From IMG/VR virus record IMGVR_UViG_3300030117_004164, positions 6,789 through 70,788 of that record: a DNA stretch of 64,000 nt; one strand, given 5' to 3'. Shown in pieces: positions 1 to 7,722 of this stretch. Numbering within the stretch: the first letter of the stretch is position 1; each line of letters starts with the position of its first letter. This DNA comes from a virus. Under the pieces are notes generated by a model, which had not been told where the DNA came from, did no database searches, and worked only from the letters and a program-made list of their open reading frames with translations. The position numbers and the translations under genes are program-made.

Positions 1-7
1 AACTCAT
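1..7 (-). CDS. Start of a late gene, cut by the window edge
   Basis: Only the ATG and the next base pairs of a leftward gene are inside the window. A ribosome binding site (GGAGAAG) lies just upstream, inside the intergenic gap before the neighbouring leftward gene. The product cannot be named. By position it is downstream of the terminase-small-subunit-like gene, where a large terminase gene would be expected in a head-tailed virus. Confidence 0.5.
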
Positions 8-23
8 TGTAACTTCTCCTACA

Positions 24-260
24 TTAATTTTCTTTTGGGTTTTTAATTCTTACATTATGAACTAAACAATAATACTGTTGTCCGTCAGGACTCCACATTT
101 GGCAACCCATATCATCGTGAGGATGTTTAGTGTCCATAGGAATAACATTGTGTTTCATCCATAATTCATCTGCTGTTTCGTTTCCCGTAATATTATACGC
201 ATCGTTAATTGTCATTCCCAAATTTGGGTCATAATTTTTCAGTATATCTTTCCAACTCAT
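24..260 (-). CDS. Small late protein with N-terminal W-tag
   Basis: 78 residues, function not recognised. It opens with MSWKDILK, the tryptophan-centred motif shared by at least nine leftward late proteins in this window. The rest holds two cysteines and several histidines in the C-terminal half, but no clear zinc-finger spacing. It overlaps the upstream gene by ATGA, so it is translationally coupled. A late virion-associated role is inferred only from strand and company. Confidence 0.75.
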   Translation of the reverse strand: MSWKDILKNYDPNLGMTINDAYNITGNETADELWMKHNVIPMDTKHPHDDMGCQMWSPDGQQYYCLVHNVRIKNPKEN

Positions 261-919
261 TGTAACTTCCTCTCCATTTCTTTCTTAACATCTAACCAAA
301 CAGTCGGGTGTTGTTGAGCCAAAACTTCTTTAACAATTTGCATCTGTGCGATAACAATTGTATCTTGTCTTTTGTGAACAAGTTTTCCTTTGAACTCCAT
401 AAGATATTTTAAACTCTCACGCACTTCACGGGCTAACTTGGTTAAGGTTTCTAATTCTTTGAAATCTAAATTTTCCTTTTGAAATAACTCATCTAATTTC
501 ATATCTACCTTTTGAATATTTCTTGATAATAAATCAATCTCATCAATCTCTTTCTTAGCCAAAATTGCTGCTGCTGATTTTTGGACCAATGGTTGTAAAT
601 GAGATTGCATATGTAATCTAATCTGTTCTGTTGTAGTTCCTAATGCTACTGCTAAATCGCTGGCTTTTAATGTCCCTTCTGCTAAACCCTGTTCATACAT
701 TTCTCTACCAGAATCGGTACATAGTTTACATCTAGGATTAGATTTTTCTTCATACTCACTAACATGATTTCTCATATGTCTACTTGTTGTACCTGAAGGC
801 CATTCCATTTGTTCATCTAAATCATCAGGGGTAATTGATAAAGAATTGATTGCATCCTCATGTTCTTTTCTATTTTCACATTGACACATTCGACAATGTT
901 TACGGGTTTTCTTACTCAT
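257..919 (-). CDS. Terminase small-subunit-like protein with tandem Cys/His repeat
   Basis: 220 residues. The N-terminal half contains two similar units, each starting CxxC (CRMC near residue 9 and CKLC near residue 64) and ending in an HMxxH pair (HMRNH, HMQSH), like two small zinc-binding helix-turn-helix units. The C-terminal half is charged and helical, as in many phage TerS proteins. Role expected: recognising viral DNA for packaging. The assignment rests on architecture and on its place in the late operon, not on a signature motif. Another DNA-binding role is possible. Confidence 0.45.
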   Translation of the reverse strand: MSKKTRKHCRMCQCENRKEHEDAINSLSITPDDLDEQMEWPSGTTSRHMRNHVSEYEEKSNPRCKLCTDSGREMYEQGLAEGTLKASDLAVALGTTTEQIRLHMQSHLQPLVQKSAAAILAKKEIDEIDLLSRNIQKVDMKLDELFQKENLDFKELETLTKLAREVRESLKYLMEFKGKLVHKRQDTIVIAQMQIVKEVLAQQHPTVWLDVKKEMERKLQ

Positions 920-1314
920 TCTGCATCACCTAACGAATAAAGTCCACCTTCTTCAATTTGAACCCCATCTAACATTCTTAAAAAAGTAGTTAATTGTCGC
1001 TGAGTCGGAACGTTTTTTATTTTTAGTTTTAGTAGTGACAACACTTCTGCGACACTAAGCGGTCTATCACTCTCACTTAAAATATCTATAACATATTTAC
1101 CAAATCTTTTATTTTTTAGTTTAACTCTATGCCCTTGCCTTTTTCTAAAGAAATCTTGCTCCTTTGGAACAATAGGAAATTCATCAATATTTTCTTCTTC
1201 TTTTTCTTCTTCTGACTTTTTACGCTTTTTACCATAAGTAACATTAGTAATACCTGCTTTACCACTAGTAATGGTCCCGCCTTCTTTTAACATATTAAAC
1301 CAATTTTCTTCCAT
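916..1314 (-). CDS. W-tagged late protein with C-terminal winged helix
   Basis: 132 residues. It begins MEENWFNMLKEGG, the late tag motif, and is followed by a basic and glutamate-rich linker (residues 30-45). The last 65 residues (ILSESDRPLSVAEVLSLLK onward, ending in an EEGGLYSLG wing) read like a winged helix-turn-helix. It could be a DNA-binding protein carried in the particle. It overlaps both neighbours by a few bases. Function unproven. Confidence 0.65.
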   Translation of the reverse strand: MEENWFNMLKEGGTITSGKAGITNVTYGKKRKKSEEEKEEENIDEFPIVPKEQDFFRKRQGHRVKLKNKRFGKYVIDILSESDRPLSVAEVLSLLKLKIKNVPTQRQLTTFLRMLDGVQIEEGGLYSLGDAE

Positions 1315-3107
1315 TAGTTACCACCTCTCATAGTTCTTCTAGTTTCTTCATCAACTGTATCAGCAATAGTTCTTGTTTCTGGCTGTTGTGGAGTTTCTCC
1401 TACTTCTGCTGGACCAAAGACTTTTCTAAAGTAATCTTTTGCTTGAACATTATTTTCCCAATTAAGTTCTGGACTACCGTTTCCTAAATCCATAACTTCA
1501 AGTTTTGGGAAATCAGTAGCCTTACCCTTAATTCTTATAAAATTAATCTCTGGAATCTTTTTATTATACTTTATTAATACGTAACTTAATAATTTACCGG
1601 TCATAGTTTTAATAGGAACTACCTGCATTGGTGCAATAGATGGGCCTTTTGGCGCAAATGGGTTCTTTTCCTTAAGATTGCGTTGAAATCTACCATCTAT
1701 TCTAGCAATATAACTTCTTAAATACCAAGCGGCCAATAACATCTTGTCTTTATCAGTATTAATTCTAAACATTTCTGTTAAAGTATTATATTGCGCTCTA
1801 ACTCCTGACCTAGTTTCATATGTAGTATTATTTTGAACCCACTTAGGTAATAAATTTCTTTTTCTATCAGAAACATCAACAACGGTTGTTTGTACTCTAG
1901 GTTGCCTAACTTTTCTTTGATTTTTCAATACATCAGCCCAATCTGACTTCATCACAGAATATTCAATTTTTCCTCCAGACTCTTCATAGAAATATCTTCC
2001 CCACCTTTGAAACTTTTGACTAGTATCGGCAATCACTTTTTTAATGTTTTCTACCATACGTCTACCAAGAACATCCAATCTATCAAGATTCCATGAAATG
2101 TTTTTAGCGCGTCTTGCTCTACTTTCATCTCTACCAATTGACCCTCCTAACCCCGCAAATTCCTGCATAGCCTGAACATATTTTTTAAAAGTGTCTTGTA
2201 ATAAAAACATCACTATTCCGGCATATAAATCCCCAAGAGGTTGTTCTCTCGAAGAAGAGTCAGCCCCTAAACACATTGTTTTGTAAAATTTACCATTTCT
2301 AAACTCTTGCATACAAAAGTCACCAGGTGTTTGTGATAAATTCATCTGAAATTTAAAAGAATGTTCAATACCTTTTAATATCCCAACTTCTTCTATTTCC
2401 CAATTAGGAGTAAAAGTAAAAGTTAAACCTCTAGGACTTTTAGTTAATTTATATTTTCTAGTCCTGCTAGGAGCCAAATCATTAATAACTTCTATCAAAA
2501 AACTTTGTGCTCTTTGTCTAGGATTGGATTGATTTTTCACATACTCACTATTTAAATAATTTGATAATTTGTCTTCAATTTTTGTAATTAACTCTGAGAA
2601 TAAATAGTGTGCTTCCCGATACACTTTTTCTGCTTTTTCTTCAAACTCATCTTGAGTTATTTCTGGAGCATCCAATAATTCTTCAGGAAAAAGACGACCG
2701 GCTTTTGGAAATGCAGTAAACATTACTCTTGCTGCTTCTATTTCGTCTTTCTCATCAATTTTAGAAACAAAATCTTCCCAAGTAGGAGGTTGCATTTGTT
2801 GTCTATAATCATAAAACGCTTTCATATTATTAAGACCAATAATATCATCTACCTCTAATTGTTCTTTAGGAGCATTTTCAACGCCGAAGTATTCCTGCTC
2901 GGGCATAACTTTCCTAGTTTTTAATCTACCTTGAAGCCACCATTTCTCAATAGAATTCCTATGATTATTATCTAATAATTGTGTTAAATATGCTTCATAT
3001 GCCCCAAGCAAAGGTAATGGGTGTTGACCAACTAATTTACCATCTATTTTTTCAGCACCACGTTGAAATGGTTGCCTATAAGGAGATTTTAAAACATTAG
3101 TCCACAT
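1314..3107 (-). CDS. Large W-tagged late protein of unknown function
   Basis: 597 residues, the largest gene of the left late block. It starts MWTNVLKSPYRQPF, so the tryptophan tag is at residue 2. The body is charged, with no P-loop, no portal or terminase motif, and no membrane segments seen. An arginine-rich stretch lies mid-protein (RDESRARRAKN). The C-terminus is proline- and threonine-rich. It could be an internal virion, head or injected protein. I do not recognise the family. Confidence 0.7.
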   Translation of the reverse strand: MWTNVLKSPYRQPFQRGAEKIDGKLVGQHPLPLLGAYEAYLTQLLDNNHRNSIEKWWLQGRLKTRKVMPEQEYFGVENAPKEQLEVDDIIGLNNMKAFYDYRQQMQPPTWEDFVSKIDEKDEIEAARVMFTAFPKAGRLFPEELLDAPEITQDEFEEKAEKVYREAHYLFSELITKIEDKLSNYLNSEYVKNQSNPRQRAQSFLIEVINDLAPSRTRKYKLTKSPRGLTFTFTPNWEIEEVGILKGIEHSFKFQMNLSQTPGDFCMQEFRNGKFYKTMCLGADSSSREQPLGDLYAGIVMFLLQDTFKKYVQAMQEFAGLGGSIGRDESRARRAKNISWNLDRLDVLGRRMVENIKKVIADTSQKFQRWGRYFYEESGGKIEYSVMKSDWADVLKNQRKVRQPRVQTTVVDVSDRKRNLLPKWVQNNTTYETRSGVRAQYNTLTEMFRINTDKDKMLLAAWYLRSYIARIDGRFQRNLKEKNPFAPKGPSIAPMQVVPIKTMTGKLLSYVLIKYNKKIPEINFIRIKGKATDFPKLEVMDLGNGSPELNWENNVQAKDYFRKVFGPAEVGETPQQPETRTIADTVDEETRRTMRGGN

Positions 3108-3343
3108 TATCGTTCACCTCTAAATTCAGTAATTCTAGGAATTGGAATTTGTTTACCTTCTAAAACTACTTGTTTAATATACTCCACTAATTCTTGGTTA
3201 GCATCTCGCTCAATTATACTTTCATTAACACTAGGATTTTCTTCTTTCAAATGCTGAATAAATTGTTCTCTCATTTCTTTAATGTAATTATCAATATATT
3301 GTTTGGCTGATTGCGTTTTAAGCACCATTTTCCAATTCAACAT
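3107..3343 (-). CDS. Small W-tagged late protein
   Basis: 78 residues from the ATG at 3343. An upstream in-frame GTG would add two residues, but the ATG has better spacing from GGAAAG. It starts MLNWKMVLKTQ, then a charged helical body with no cysteines. No family recognised. It overlaps the upstream gene's stop codon region. Confidence 0.65.
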   Translation of the reverse strand: MLNWKMVLKTQSAKQYIDNYIKEMREQFIQHLKEENPSVNESIIERDANQELVEYIKQVVLEGKQIPIPRITEFRGER

Positions 3344-3345
3344 AA

Positions 3346-3606
3346 TCACTTTCCTATATAATAAGCATATTTTATTCTTTCATATGTTTTTCCAGGACTT
3401 TGAATACCAACTTCTTTTTTCTGAACACCAGGATAAATCTCACGTCTAATTAATATTTTTTTCATAGCCGCCTTCACCGTATTAAAATGTACACCCATGT
3501 AATTTGCTATTTCTCGTATTGTTTTAGGTTCAGAACTTAATGCATCATATACTTTCCTAATATCAGCCATTGTTAACCTTTCACCTTTAAGCACATTTTC
3601 CCACAT
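3346..3606 (-). CDS. W-tagged winged-helix protein
   Basis: 86 residues. A TTG 30 bases upstream is also open, but the ATG at 3606 has a GGAG ribosome binding site about ten bases away and puts the tag (MWENVLKGE) at the extreme N-terminus. Residues 14-60 look like a winged helix: a recognition helix in REIANYMGVHFNTVKAAMKK followed by a wing. Likely a small DNA-binding protein made late, perhaps packaged. Confidence 0.65.
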   Translation of the reverse strand: MWENVLKGERLTMADIRKVYDALSSEPKTIREIANYMGVHFNTVKAAMKKILIRREIYPGVQKKEVGIQSPGKTYERIKYAYYIGK

Positions 3607-3642
3607 GAAAAAAATCTCCGAAAATTTTTGGGGCAAATTTTT

Positions 3643-3825
3643 TTACAACAATTTTATCGTTTCTTGAAGTCTTTCTTTAATAAATTCAAGTTTTTCTTCA
3701 GTAGAATGGTCTTTACCAACAACACCCTCACCATTAATATATCTAAGTAATGCATATATCATTCTTTTAGGCACATCTTCTTTTGGCGTTGGCCTTCCTT
3801 TTTGAATTGAATCTTTCCAATTCAT
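3643..3825 (-). CDS. Small W-tagged late protein
   Basis: 60 residues starting MNWKDSIQKGRPTPKED. The tag has a slightly varied last part (SIQK instead of a hydrophobic-Leu-Lys). The C-terminal half is a charged amphipathic helix. No family recognised. It is flanked by runs of T/A-rich spacer on both sides. Confidence 0.6.
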   Translation of the reverse strand: MNWKDSIQKGRPTPKEDVPKRMIYALLRYINGEGVVGKDHSTEEKLEFIKERLQETIKLL

Positions 3826-3855
3826 AATATCACCAATTTTTTTGGGGGAAATTTT

Positions 3856-4035
3856 TTAAGCATTATCCGAAATGCTCTCAATAAATTCAATTTCAGGATT
3901 TTTTCTCATATATGCATAAATTTGAGCAGACTGATAAGGACCGTGACCTTCAATCCACGCTAATCCCTTTCTAGGAGAAAGCCAAACAATATGCATTTCT
4001 TTTTCTGCTTTGAGTAAATCTTTCCAATTAGTCAT
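3856..4035 (-). CDS. Short W-tagged late protein, first gene of the left late block
   Basis: 59 residues, ATG at 4033-4035, stop TAA at 3856-3858. It starts MTNWKDLLKAEKE, a good match to the late tag, and continues with a small mixed alpha/beta sequence. It is the first gene after the non-coding region, so its upstream DNA should hold the promoter for the block ending at position 1. Function unknown. Confidence 0.65.
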   Translation of the reverse strand: MTNWKDLLKAEKEMHIVWLSPRKGLAWIEGHGPYQSAQIYAYMRKNPEIEFIESISDNA

Positions 4036-4453
4036 TTTAAAACACCTTTTTCAAAATTTGGGCTGTAATTTGTGAGGCACTAGCAAAATTTTTTTTAATT
4101 AATTGATTCTATTTCCAGAATAAGAAAACATTGATTTGTTTATTTATATTTAAAAGCACGTTTCTATATAAAATGCATCTATTATAGAGTGTTAAATTAA
4201 TATATAGAATAACGTGTGTTAAACGCTCCCTTATTTGTATATGCTTCCATAAAGGCAAACTTAGATATAACAGTGTTTTAATTGGATTATTAATACAAAT
4301 CAGTTTAAGTTAGCCTAAAGTTCTTTCAACTGCCTTGATGCGTCATGTAGGCATACACATATTAAGTTCGCGGTTTGCCGTGTAAAAATTCTTTCGCTCA
4401 AACAGCAATTTAACCAAATAAGCCTATTAATTTTATTAAATTAAAAATTTGGT
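4036..4453. promoter_or_regulatory. Upstream region of the left late block, with inverted repeat
   Basis: No gene seen. On the minus strand an A/T box (TTTAAATATAAATA, about 4141-4155) lies about 105 bases before the first late gene and could be its TATA element. Beside it is an inverted repeat: 4157-4170 (CACGTTTCTATATA) and 4201-4216, whose arms match as reverse complements except for a two-base insertion. This looks like an operator or paired promoter. The rest, to 4453, shows no recognisable signal. Confidence 0.4.
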
Positions 4454-4804
4454 GCAAAGCATATGGTTGTGGTAATAATGAAATTATACCTTGACTGAAA
4501 GGAATCCCCAATTGAGGACATCGCGGTAAATGTCAGATTCTATTCGCATCTTCCTTTATTTACCGACTCTACCATATGATTGGAATTACGGTAGTGTTTA
4601 ATTAAAATATCTCAATTAATTTAAGTTAGGGGCGAAAACTAAAGAAAACCTAATGCTATTCGCATAATTGGCACTAGTGCCATTTCTTTAATTTTCTTCC
4701 AAACATATGGTTGCGTAGCAATATATGTGAATAACATATTGTCCTTATGGGGATTAATGGCGACTAAGAAGAACCTGCGAACAGAACCATCCTTAGTCAG
4801 CCAT
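4454..4804. other. Gene-less island with hairpins and CATATG sites
   Basis: No plausible gene. It has three CATATG(G/A)T copies (4460, 4573, 4704), a perfect palindrome TGGCACTAGTGCCA near 4667-4680, and a hairpin with loop TATTC or GAATA at 4653-4665. Two longer stems can be drawn: GGTAAAT with ATTTACC, and GACTAAG with CTTAGTC. On the minus strand CAAGGTATAA (4484-4494) repeats the sequence seen in front of two cassettes further right, so it may be a promoter. Probably a structured transcript or regulatory region. Confidence 0.45.
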
Positions 4805-5090
4805 ACTACCATATGGTAGTGAAGGCGTGAAATGATAGATTAAAGAAGGAGATTTATCTCCTCTTTATTCTACTTATTAACGTATTACGCGAATAGCGTA
4901 ATAAAGTGAATGAGAATAGCCTTAAACTACCCTTAATGGGAGTAGTTCACTCGTAAAGGTATCTATTCCCTGAAAGCGGATTAAAAGAAATTTCAACCAC
5001 CAACACTAATGCGGCGGCTGAAAACGCCAGACGCTTTTAATCCTATGAAACCATTAACGGCTCCTATCATATGGTAATATAACACTTTGG
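4805..5090 (-). ncRNA. Candidate structured RNA, copy 1
   Basis: About 285 bases, bounded by CCAAAGTG...ATACCATATG on one side and the 16-base perfect palindrome ACTACCATATGGTAGT (4805-4820) on the other. Helices: 4978-4987 with 5034-5043 (10 bp) enclosing GCCGCC (minus strand of 5013-5018) paired to GGTGGT (minus strand of 4996-5001); a hairpin at 4884-4902 with a five-base loop; a purine-rich hairpin at 4841-4868. A second copy at 7320-7637 keeps the same order of helices with different stem bases. The G-U pairs of the inner helix exist only in the minus-strand RNA. Confidence 0.6.
5068..5090. repeat. CATATGGT / ACTTTGG cassette-end element
   Basis: CATATGGT at 5068-5075 followed ten bases later by ACTTTGG. 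The same pair occurs at 7620-7637 and 8537-8562. Each copy lies downstream of a leftward gene cassette, and is the inverse of the element found upstream of these cassettes. Confidence 0.5.
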
Positions 5091-5115
5091 GATTATATTG
5101 CCCCGAAGGGCGTAA

Positions 5116-5232
5116 TTAAATGTTTTTTATGTGATAAGCAGGAATTTCTCCGTCTTTTACACATTTGAGACAATAATATGCTCTACCGCCCCACTTCATT
5201 TTTTCTCCACAACCAATTGTTTTACATTTCAT
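5116..5232 (-). CDS. 38-residue zinc-ribbon-like protein
   Basis: Starts MKCKTIGCGEKM and contains a second pair, CLKC, about 15 residues later; the cysteines would make a small zinc-binding knuckle. The ATG overlaps the stop of the upstream gene (ATGA), which supports translation. Last gene of a six-gene leftward cassette. Function unknown. Confidence 0.6.
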   Translation of the reverse strand: MKCKTIGCGEKMKWGGRAYYCLKCVKDGEIPAYHIKNI

Positions 5233-5387
5233 TTTTCTTCATCTCCTTTTATTACCCAATCTGCATAATGGTACATTTCATTTGTTATTTCTTCTTTTGC
5301 TTCTTTTCGTCGCATCCGTCTATCTTCGTTTTTAATTTCTGCTCTTCCGACAAATCGCCCTTTTCCTGTTTTCTTTGTTGAACCCAT
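5229..5387 (-). CDS. Small very basic protein
   Basis: 52 residues starting MGSTKKTGKGRFVG, rich in lysine, arginine and glutamate (EDRRMRRKEAKEE). Likely nucleic-acid binding from its charge, but no family is recognised. A GGAGGAAGAA ribosome binding site precedes it and it overlaps the next gene by ATGA. Confidence 0.55.
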   Translation of the reverse strand: MGSTKKTGKGRFVGRAEIKNEDRRMRRKEAKEEITNEMYHYADWVIKGDEEK

Positions 5388-5606
5388 TTATTCTTCCTCC
5401 ATTATACATCTTCCACATCTACAAATAGGCCAATCTTCTTGACCTCTTCCAGCCAGTAGAATAGAATCCCAATACCTATCAATATTTTCAAAATTCTCTT
5501 TAGCCCGAACCATTAAATGTGCAACTACTTGACGCATTGGTGATTCAGGGTCTTTAGCAATCCAAGGTTCTAGTTTAGCAAATCTTGTATTCCATTTTTC
5601 ATTCAT
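5388..5606 (-). CDS. Small protein with C-terminal CxCxxC
   Basis: 72 residues. Mostly helical, ending in WPICRCGRCIMEEE, a compact cysteine cluster that could bind metal. The terminal EEE is encoded by the purine-rich ribosome binding site of the next gene. No family recognised. Confidence 0.6.
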   Translation of the reverse strand: MNEKWNTRFAKLEPWIAKDPESPMRQVVAHLMVRAKENFENIDRYWDSILLAGRGQEDWPICRCGRCIMEEE

Positions 5607-5722
5607 TCCTCTTCCTCCAATTCTCCTGTTTCTGGATTTAGTTTCATTCCAGCAATAGCCATGAGAATAGCAAAAGCGTGTTCCTCATAAGTTAATCTAT
5701 CAGTTGATTCCGTTGACGTCAT
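5603..5722 (-). CDS. 39-residue hypothetical protein
   Basis: Starts MTSTESTDRLTYEEHAFA, with a short hydrophobic helix (FAILMAIAGM) and an acidic tail ending EEEE made by the downstream ribosome binding site. A GGAGG site sits upstream of the ATG. ATGA overlap with the next gene supports it. Confidence 0.5.
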   Translation of the reverse strand: MTSTESTDRLTYEEHAFAILMAIAGMKLNPETGELEEEE

Positions 5723-5861
5723 TAAAATTACCTCCTTTTTCAGAAAAAACTGCCCCACAATTAAAACAGCCAAAATGAACAGTGTATTTCATCCCCCAAC
5801 GTGGATGATAATTCCACTCTCTATCTATTTCAACAATAATCTTACCATTACAACAACTCAT
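5700..5861 (-). CDS. 53-residue zinc-ribbon-like protein
   Basis: Starts MSCCNGKIIVEIDREW and carries a second CxxC (GCFNCGAVF), the layout of a minimal zinc ribbon. It overlaps the following gene by 23 bases in another frame and the preceding gene by ATGA. Function unknown. Confidence 0.5.
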   Translation of the reverse strand: MSCCNGKIIVEIDREWNYHPRWGMKYTVHFGCFNCGAVFSEKGGNFNDVNGIN

Positions 5862-6067
5862 GCTTTCACTTCCATTTTTCCGATTTCAATTCTTAGTTTC
5901 ATTTCATCAAATTCCTCTAAAGCCTCTTGAGTCAATTCCATCAACTCTTCAATCGTATTAGACTTAATAGATAATTCCTTAACAATCAAAATACCATTTC
6001 TATCGTGACCGACTTTCAAGGAATATTTCTTCTCTTGTATTTCTTCTTTTTTCCAAAACATTTTCAT
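5858..6067 (-). CDS. 69-residue hypothetical protein
   Basis: First gene of the leftward cassette that ends at 5116. Starts at ATG 6067; an ATG at 6061 is also possible. The sequence alternates beta-like segments (KYSLKVGHDRNGILIVKEL) with a helix (IEELMELTQEALEEF) and another strand. No family recognised. Its promoter region is at 6106-6158. Confidence 0.6.
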   Translation of the reverse strand: MKMFWKKEEIQEKKYSLKVGHDRNGILIVKELSIKSNTIEELMELTQEALEEFDEMKLRIEIGKMEVKA

Positions 6068-6105
6068 CAAATCCTGTTATTGACAATTAACAACTCGACC
6101 CACGT

Positions 6106-6158
6106 TATACCTTGGGGCATACAAAGTACCACCATATGGTATGGTTTAAACTTTGGGG
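6106..6158 (-). promoter_or_regulatory. Cassette promoter with ACCATATGGT dyad
   Basis: Read leftward: ACCATATGGT, then GGTACTTTG, then eight bases later AAGGTATAA. The same string of three elements, with the same spacing, lies upstream of the gene at 7723-8283. AAGGTATAA is a plausible archaeal BRE/TATA box. A second ACTTTGGGG on the other side (6150-6158) makes this a compact two-sided copy that also closes the neighbouring cassette. Confidence 0.5.
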
Positions 6159-6173
6159 TAAACAAGGCCCCAA

Positions 6174-6584
6174 TCAAAATAATTGAGAGAAGCACTTTGC
6201 ACCGATAATTTGTCCTTTATCGTTTCTAACAGTTTGACCAACCATTAGAAAATCTGTGCGATTGGTGAATGTTTCGCAAACTGCGCGTGAGACAATATAC
6301 CACACATTATCACGAATAGGTGGCAATTCCATACCGTCATCAGGAATTTTCATTTGAACGGATTTAATTGGAATAACAAACTCATCATCAACTGCGGTGC
6401 AACTGCTAACGGGTTCATAATAAATATCAAAGTGAAATTCACCCAATGGTCCCCATTCTTCAGAAAGCCGAATAGTGTTACCTGATGGTTGAATGGATAG
6501 CAAAACTTCACCATTATCGTCTACCATGTTAATTTCGTGGGGTGTCATGTTTACAAATGTTTGATTGTCTTCATAGATTGTCAT
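6174..6584 (-). CDS. Phage-type 'LTPHEI' hypothetical protein
   Basis: 136 residues. Near the N-terminus it has FVNMTPHEINMVDDNGEVL and then IQPSGNTIRL, the layout of a widespread phage protein family with NLTPH, a GE-type turn and a PPSG motif, whose function is unknown. The C-terminal half has DNVWYIVSRAV, also usual in that family. It stands alone in its cassette, with CATATGGT elements on both sides. Confidence 0.65.
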   Translation of the reverse strand: MTIYEDNQTFVNMTPHEINMVDDNGEVLLSIQPSGNTIRLSEEWGPLGEFHFDIYYEPVSSCTAVDDEFVIPIKSVQMKIPDDGMELPPIRDNVWYIVSRAVCETFTNRTDFLMVGQTVRNDKGQIIGAKCFSQLF

Positions 6585-6675
6585 ATTATCATCTCCTGTA
6601 ATATAACAGGTTTTATTTTATTTTACTTATGAGATTGCAAAGCACATCATATGGTTGTAATGAAACTTTGTGAAA
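6585..6675 (-). promoter_or_regulatory. Upstream region of the LTPHEI gene
   Basis: Read leftward: CATATGATGTGCTTTGC (6638-6655), then an A/T box (AAAATAAAATAAAA) and an AGGAG ribosome binding site before the ATG. CAAAG (6639) and CTTTG (6671-6675) bracket the dyad, giving a compact element like that at 6122-6158. Confidence 0.45.
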
Positions 6676-7162
6676 TTCAACCACAAAAAAAAAGAAAAGG
6701 AAATCCGCAGGTTTGCCAATTAGTGCCTATTGCATGCTCCAATACTTCTAGTGATTATCGGCCGATTTCACTATTCTTTGTCTGATACAAGTTGCTATCA
6801 GTTTCTTGACCTAACTGCTTCATTCCCAAATGGAATAAGAGGTGTCGATGGGATTACGTCGGATAACGCCTTCGCCATAAGTTTTCATCGTATCTCCTAG
6901 AATTCTGTTTCTTGAATTATAGTCTTCGATTACTTCCAACCACCCCACTAGAGCGTTATTTTCTCTAATGTTCCACTGACCGCGCTACACGGTGATAACC
7001 GAAGTTATCTTGTTCTCAGCCATTTGGCCATCAAACGTTCCTGCTAAGGAATCTCGGAGGTGTGCATTATTCCTGATAAGGGAATTATTCTGCCACGACA
7101 ATGCTGAAGCCGCTAAGCCCCAGACAATAAAACAAAAATGACATTCTATTACTTTCGGGGTT
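6676..7162 (-). other. Gene-less island with UUCG hairpin
   Basis: No convincing gene in about 490 bases; the one reading frame present has atypical composition and no ribosome binding site. The minus strand holds GATAACTTCGGTTATC (7009-6994), a six-pair stem closed by a C(UUCG)G tetraloop, and a second small hairpin ATTCC-loop-GGAAT near 7067-7085. A stable UUCG hairpin suggests a structured leftward transcript. No match to the copies at 4805 and 7320 was seen. Confidence 0.4.
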
Positions 7163-7181
7163 GCAAAGCACACCATATGAT
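7163..7181. repeat. CAAAG / CATATGAT cassette-side element
   Basis: GCAAAGCACACCATATGAT. It is one of the elements that, read leftward, precede the cassettes at 6584 and 8283 and here borders the gene-less island at 6676-7162. Confidence 0.5.
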
Positions 7182-7319
7182 TGGAGAAAGGTTTTTAGGT
7201 CTGCGTATAGCAGAAATACCGTTAAGAAAACCCTACAATCTCAAAAATAGGGCCAAGGCCTAACCCTTAAATGCCTAGTGTTTTATGAAATAAACAAGTA
7301 ATTTCAAAAACACACCCAT
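7182..7319. other. Gene-less spacer beside structured RNA copy 2
   Basis: No gene. A short hairpin (TCTGC-loop-GCAGA, near 7190-7205) and a palindromic GGCCAAGGCC (7251-7260) are present. It may be part of the same transcript as the RNA at 7320-7637. Confidence 0.3.
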
Positions 7320-7637
7320 GACCATATGGTACGAGGAGTGCTTAAATAAATTTATGATAGTTTTAAGAGGAAGATGAAATCTTCCCTTAATACTGCCGCT
7401 AGGTTTGGTATTATGTGCGAATAGCATATAATAAAGAAAACCGGAATAAATTTATTTAATTTAAACGACGAGTTACCCGAAAAAAAATCCTTTAGGACTA
7501 TTGAAACTAAAGTATTCGCTAAAAGACGCGGAAAATAGAATTAATTACCACCTATTAATAATGCGGCGGCAATCAATTCCATATACATTTTCCGCTCGAA
7601 AACATTAATGTTCCCCTATCATATGGTAGCACTTTGG
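7320..7637 (-). ncRNA. Candidate structured RNA, copy 2
   Basis: About 318 bases. Read leftward it starts CCAAAGTGCTACCATATGATAGG and repeats the order of elements of copy 1 (4805-5090): outer stem 7528-7535 with 7588-7595 (8 bp, bases unlike copy 1), inner GCCGCC paired with GGTGGT (7565-7570 and 7547-7552), hairpin with GAATA/TATTC loop at 7411-7431, purine-rich hairpin at 7363-7390, the string CTATCAT, and a terminal ACCATATGGT (7321-7330). Stem bases change while pairing persists, which favours RNA over protein. Role unknown; promoter not identified. Confidence 0.6.
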
Positions 7638-7722
7638 GCTAAATAAAGAGTCCCCAAAATCAAATTTCTCAGAAAATTAATTCCAAGAAAAATGATTTTG
7701 AGGGTGAGGGCGACAAATAACC

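Noticed and set aside
6985-7176. Leftward open frame of 63 codons
   Set aside because: Start lies inside the CATATG element, no ribosome binding site, and it covers the UUCG hairpin.
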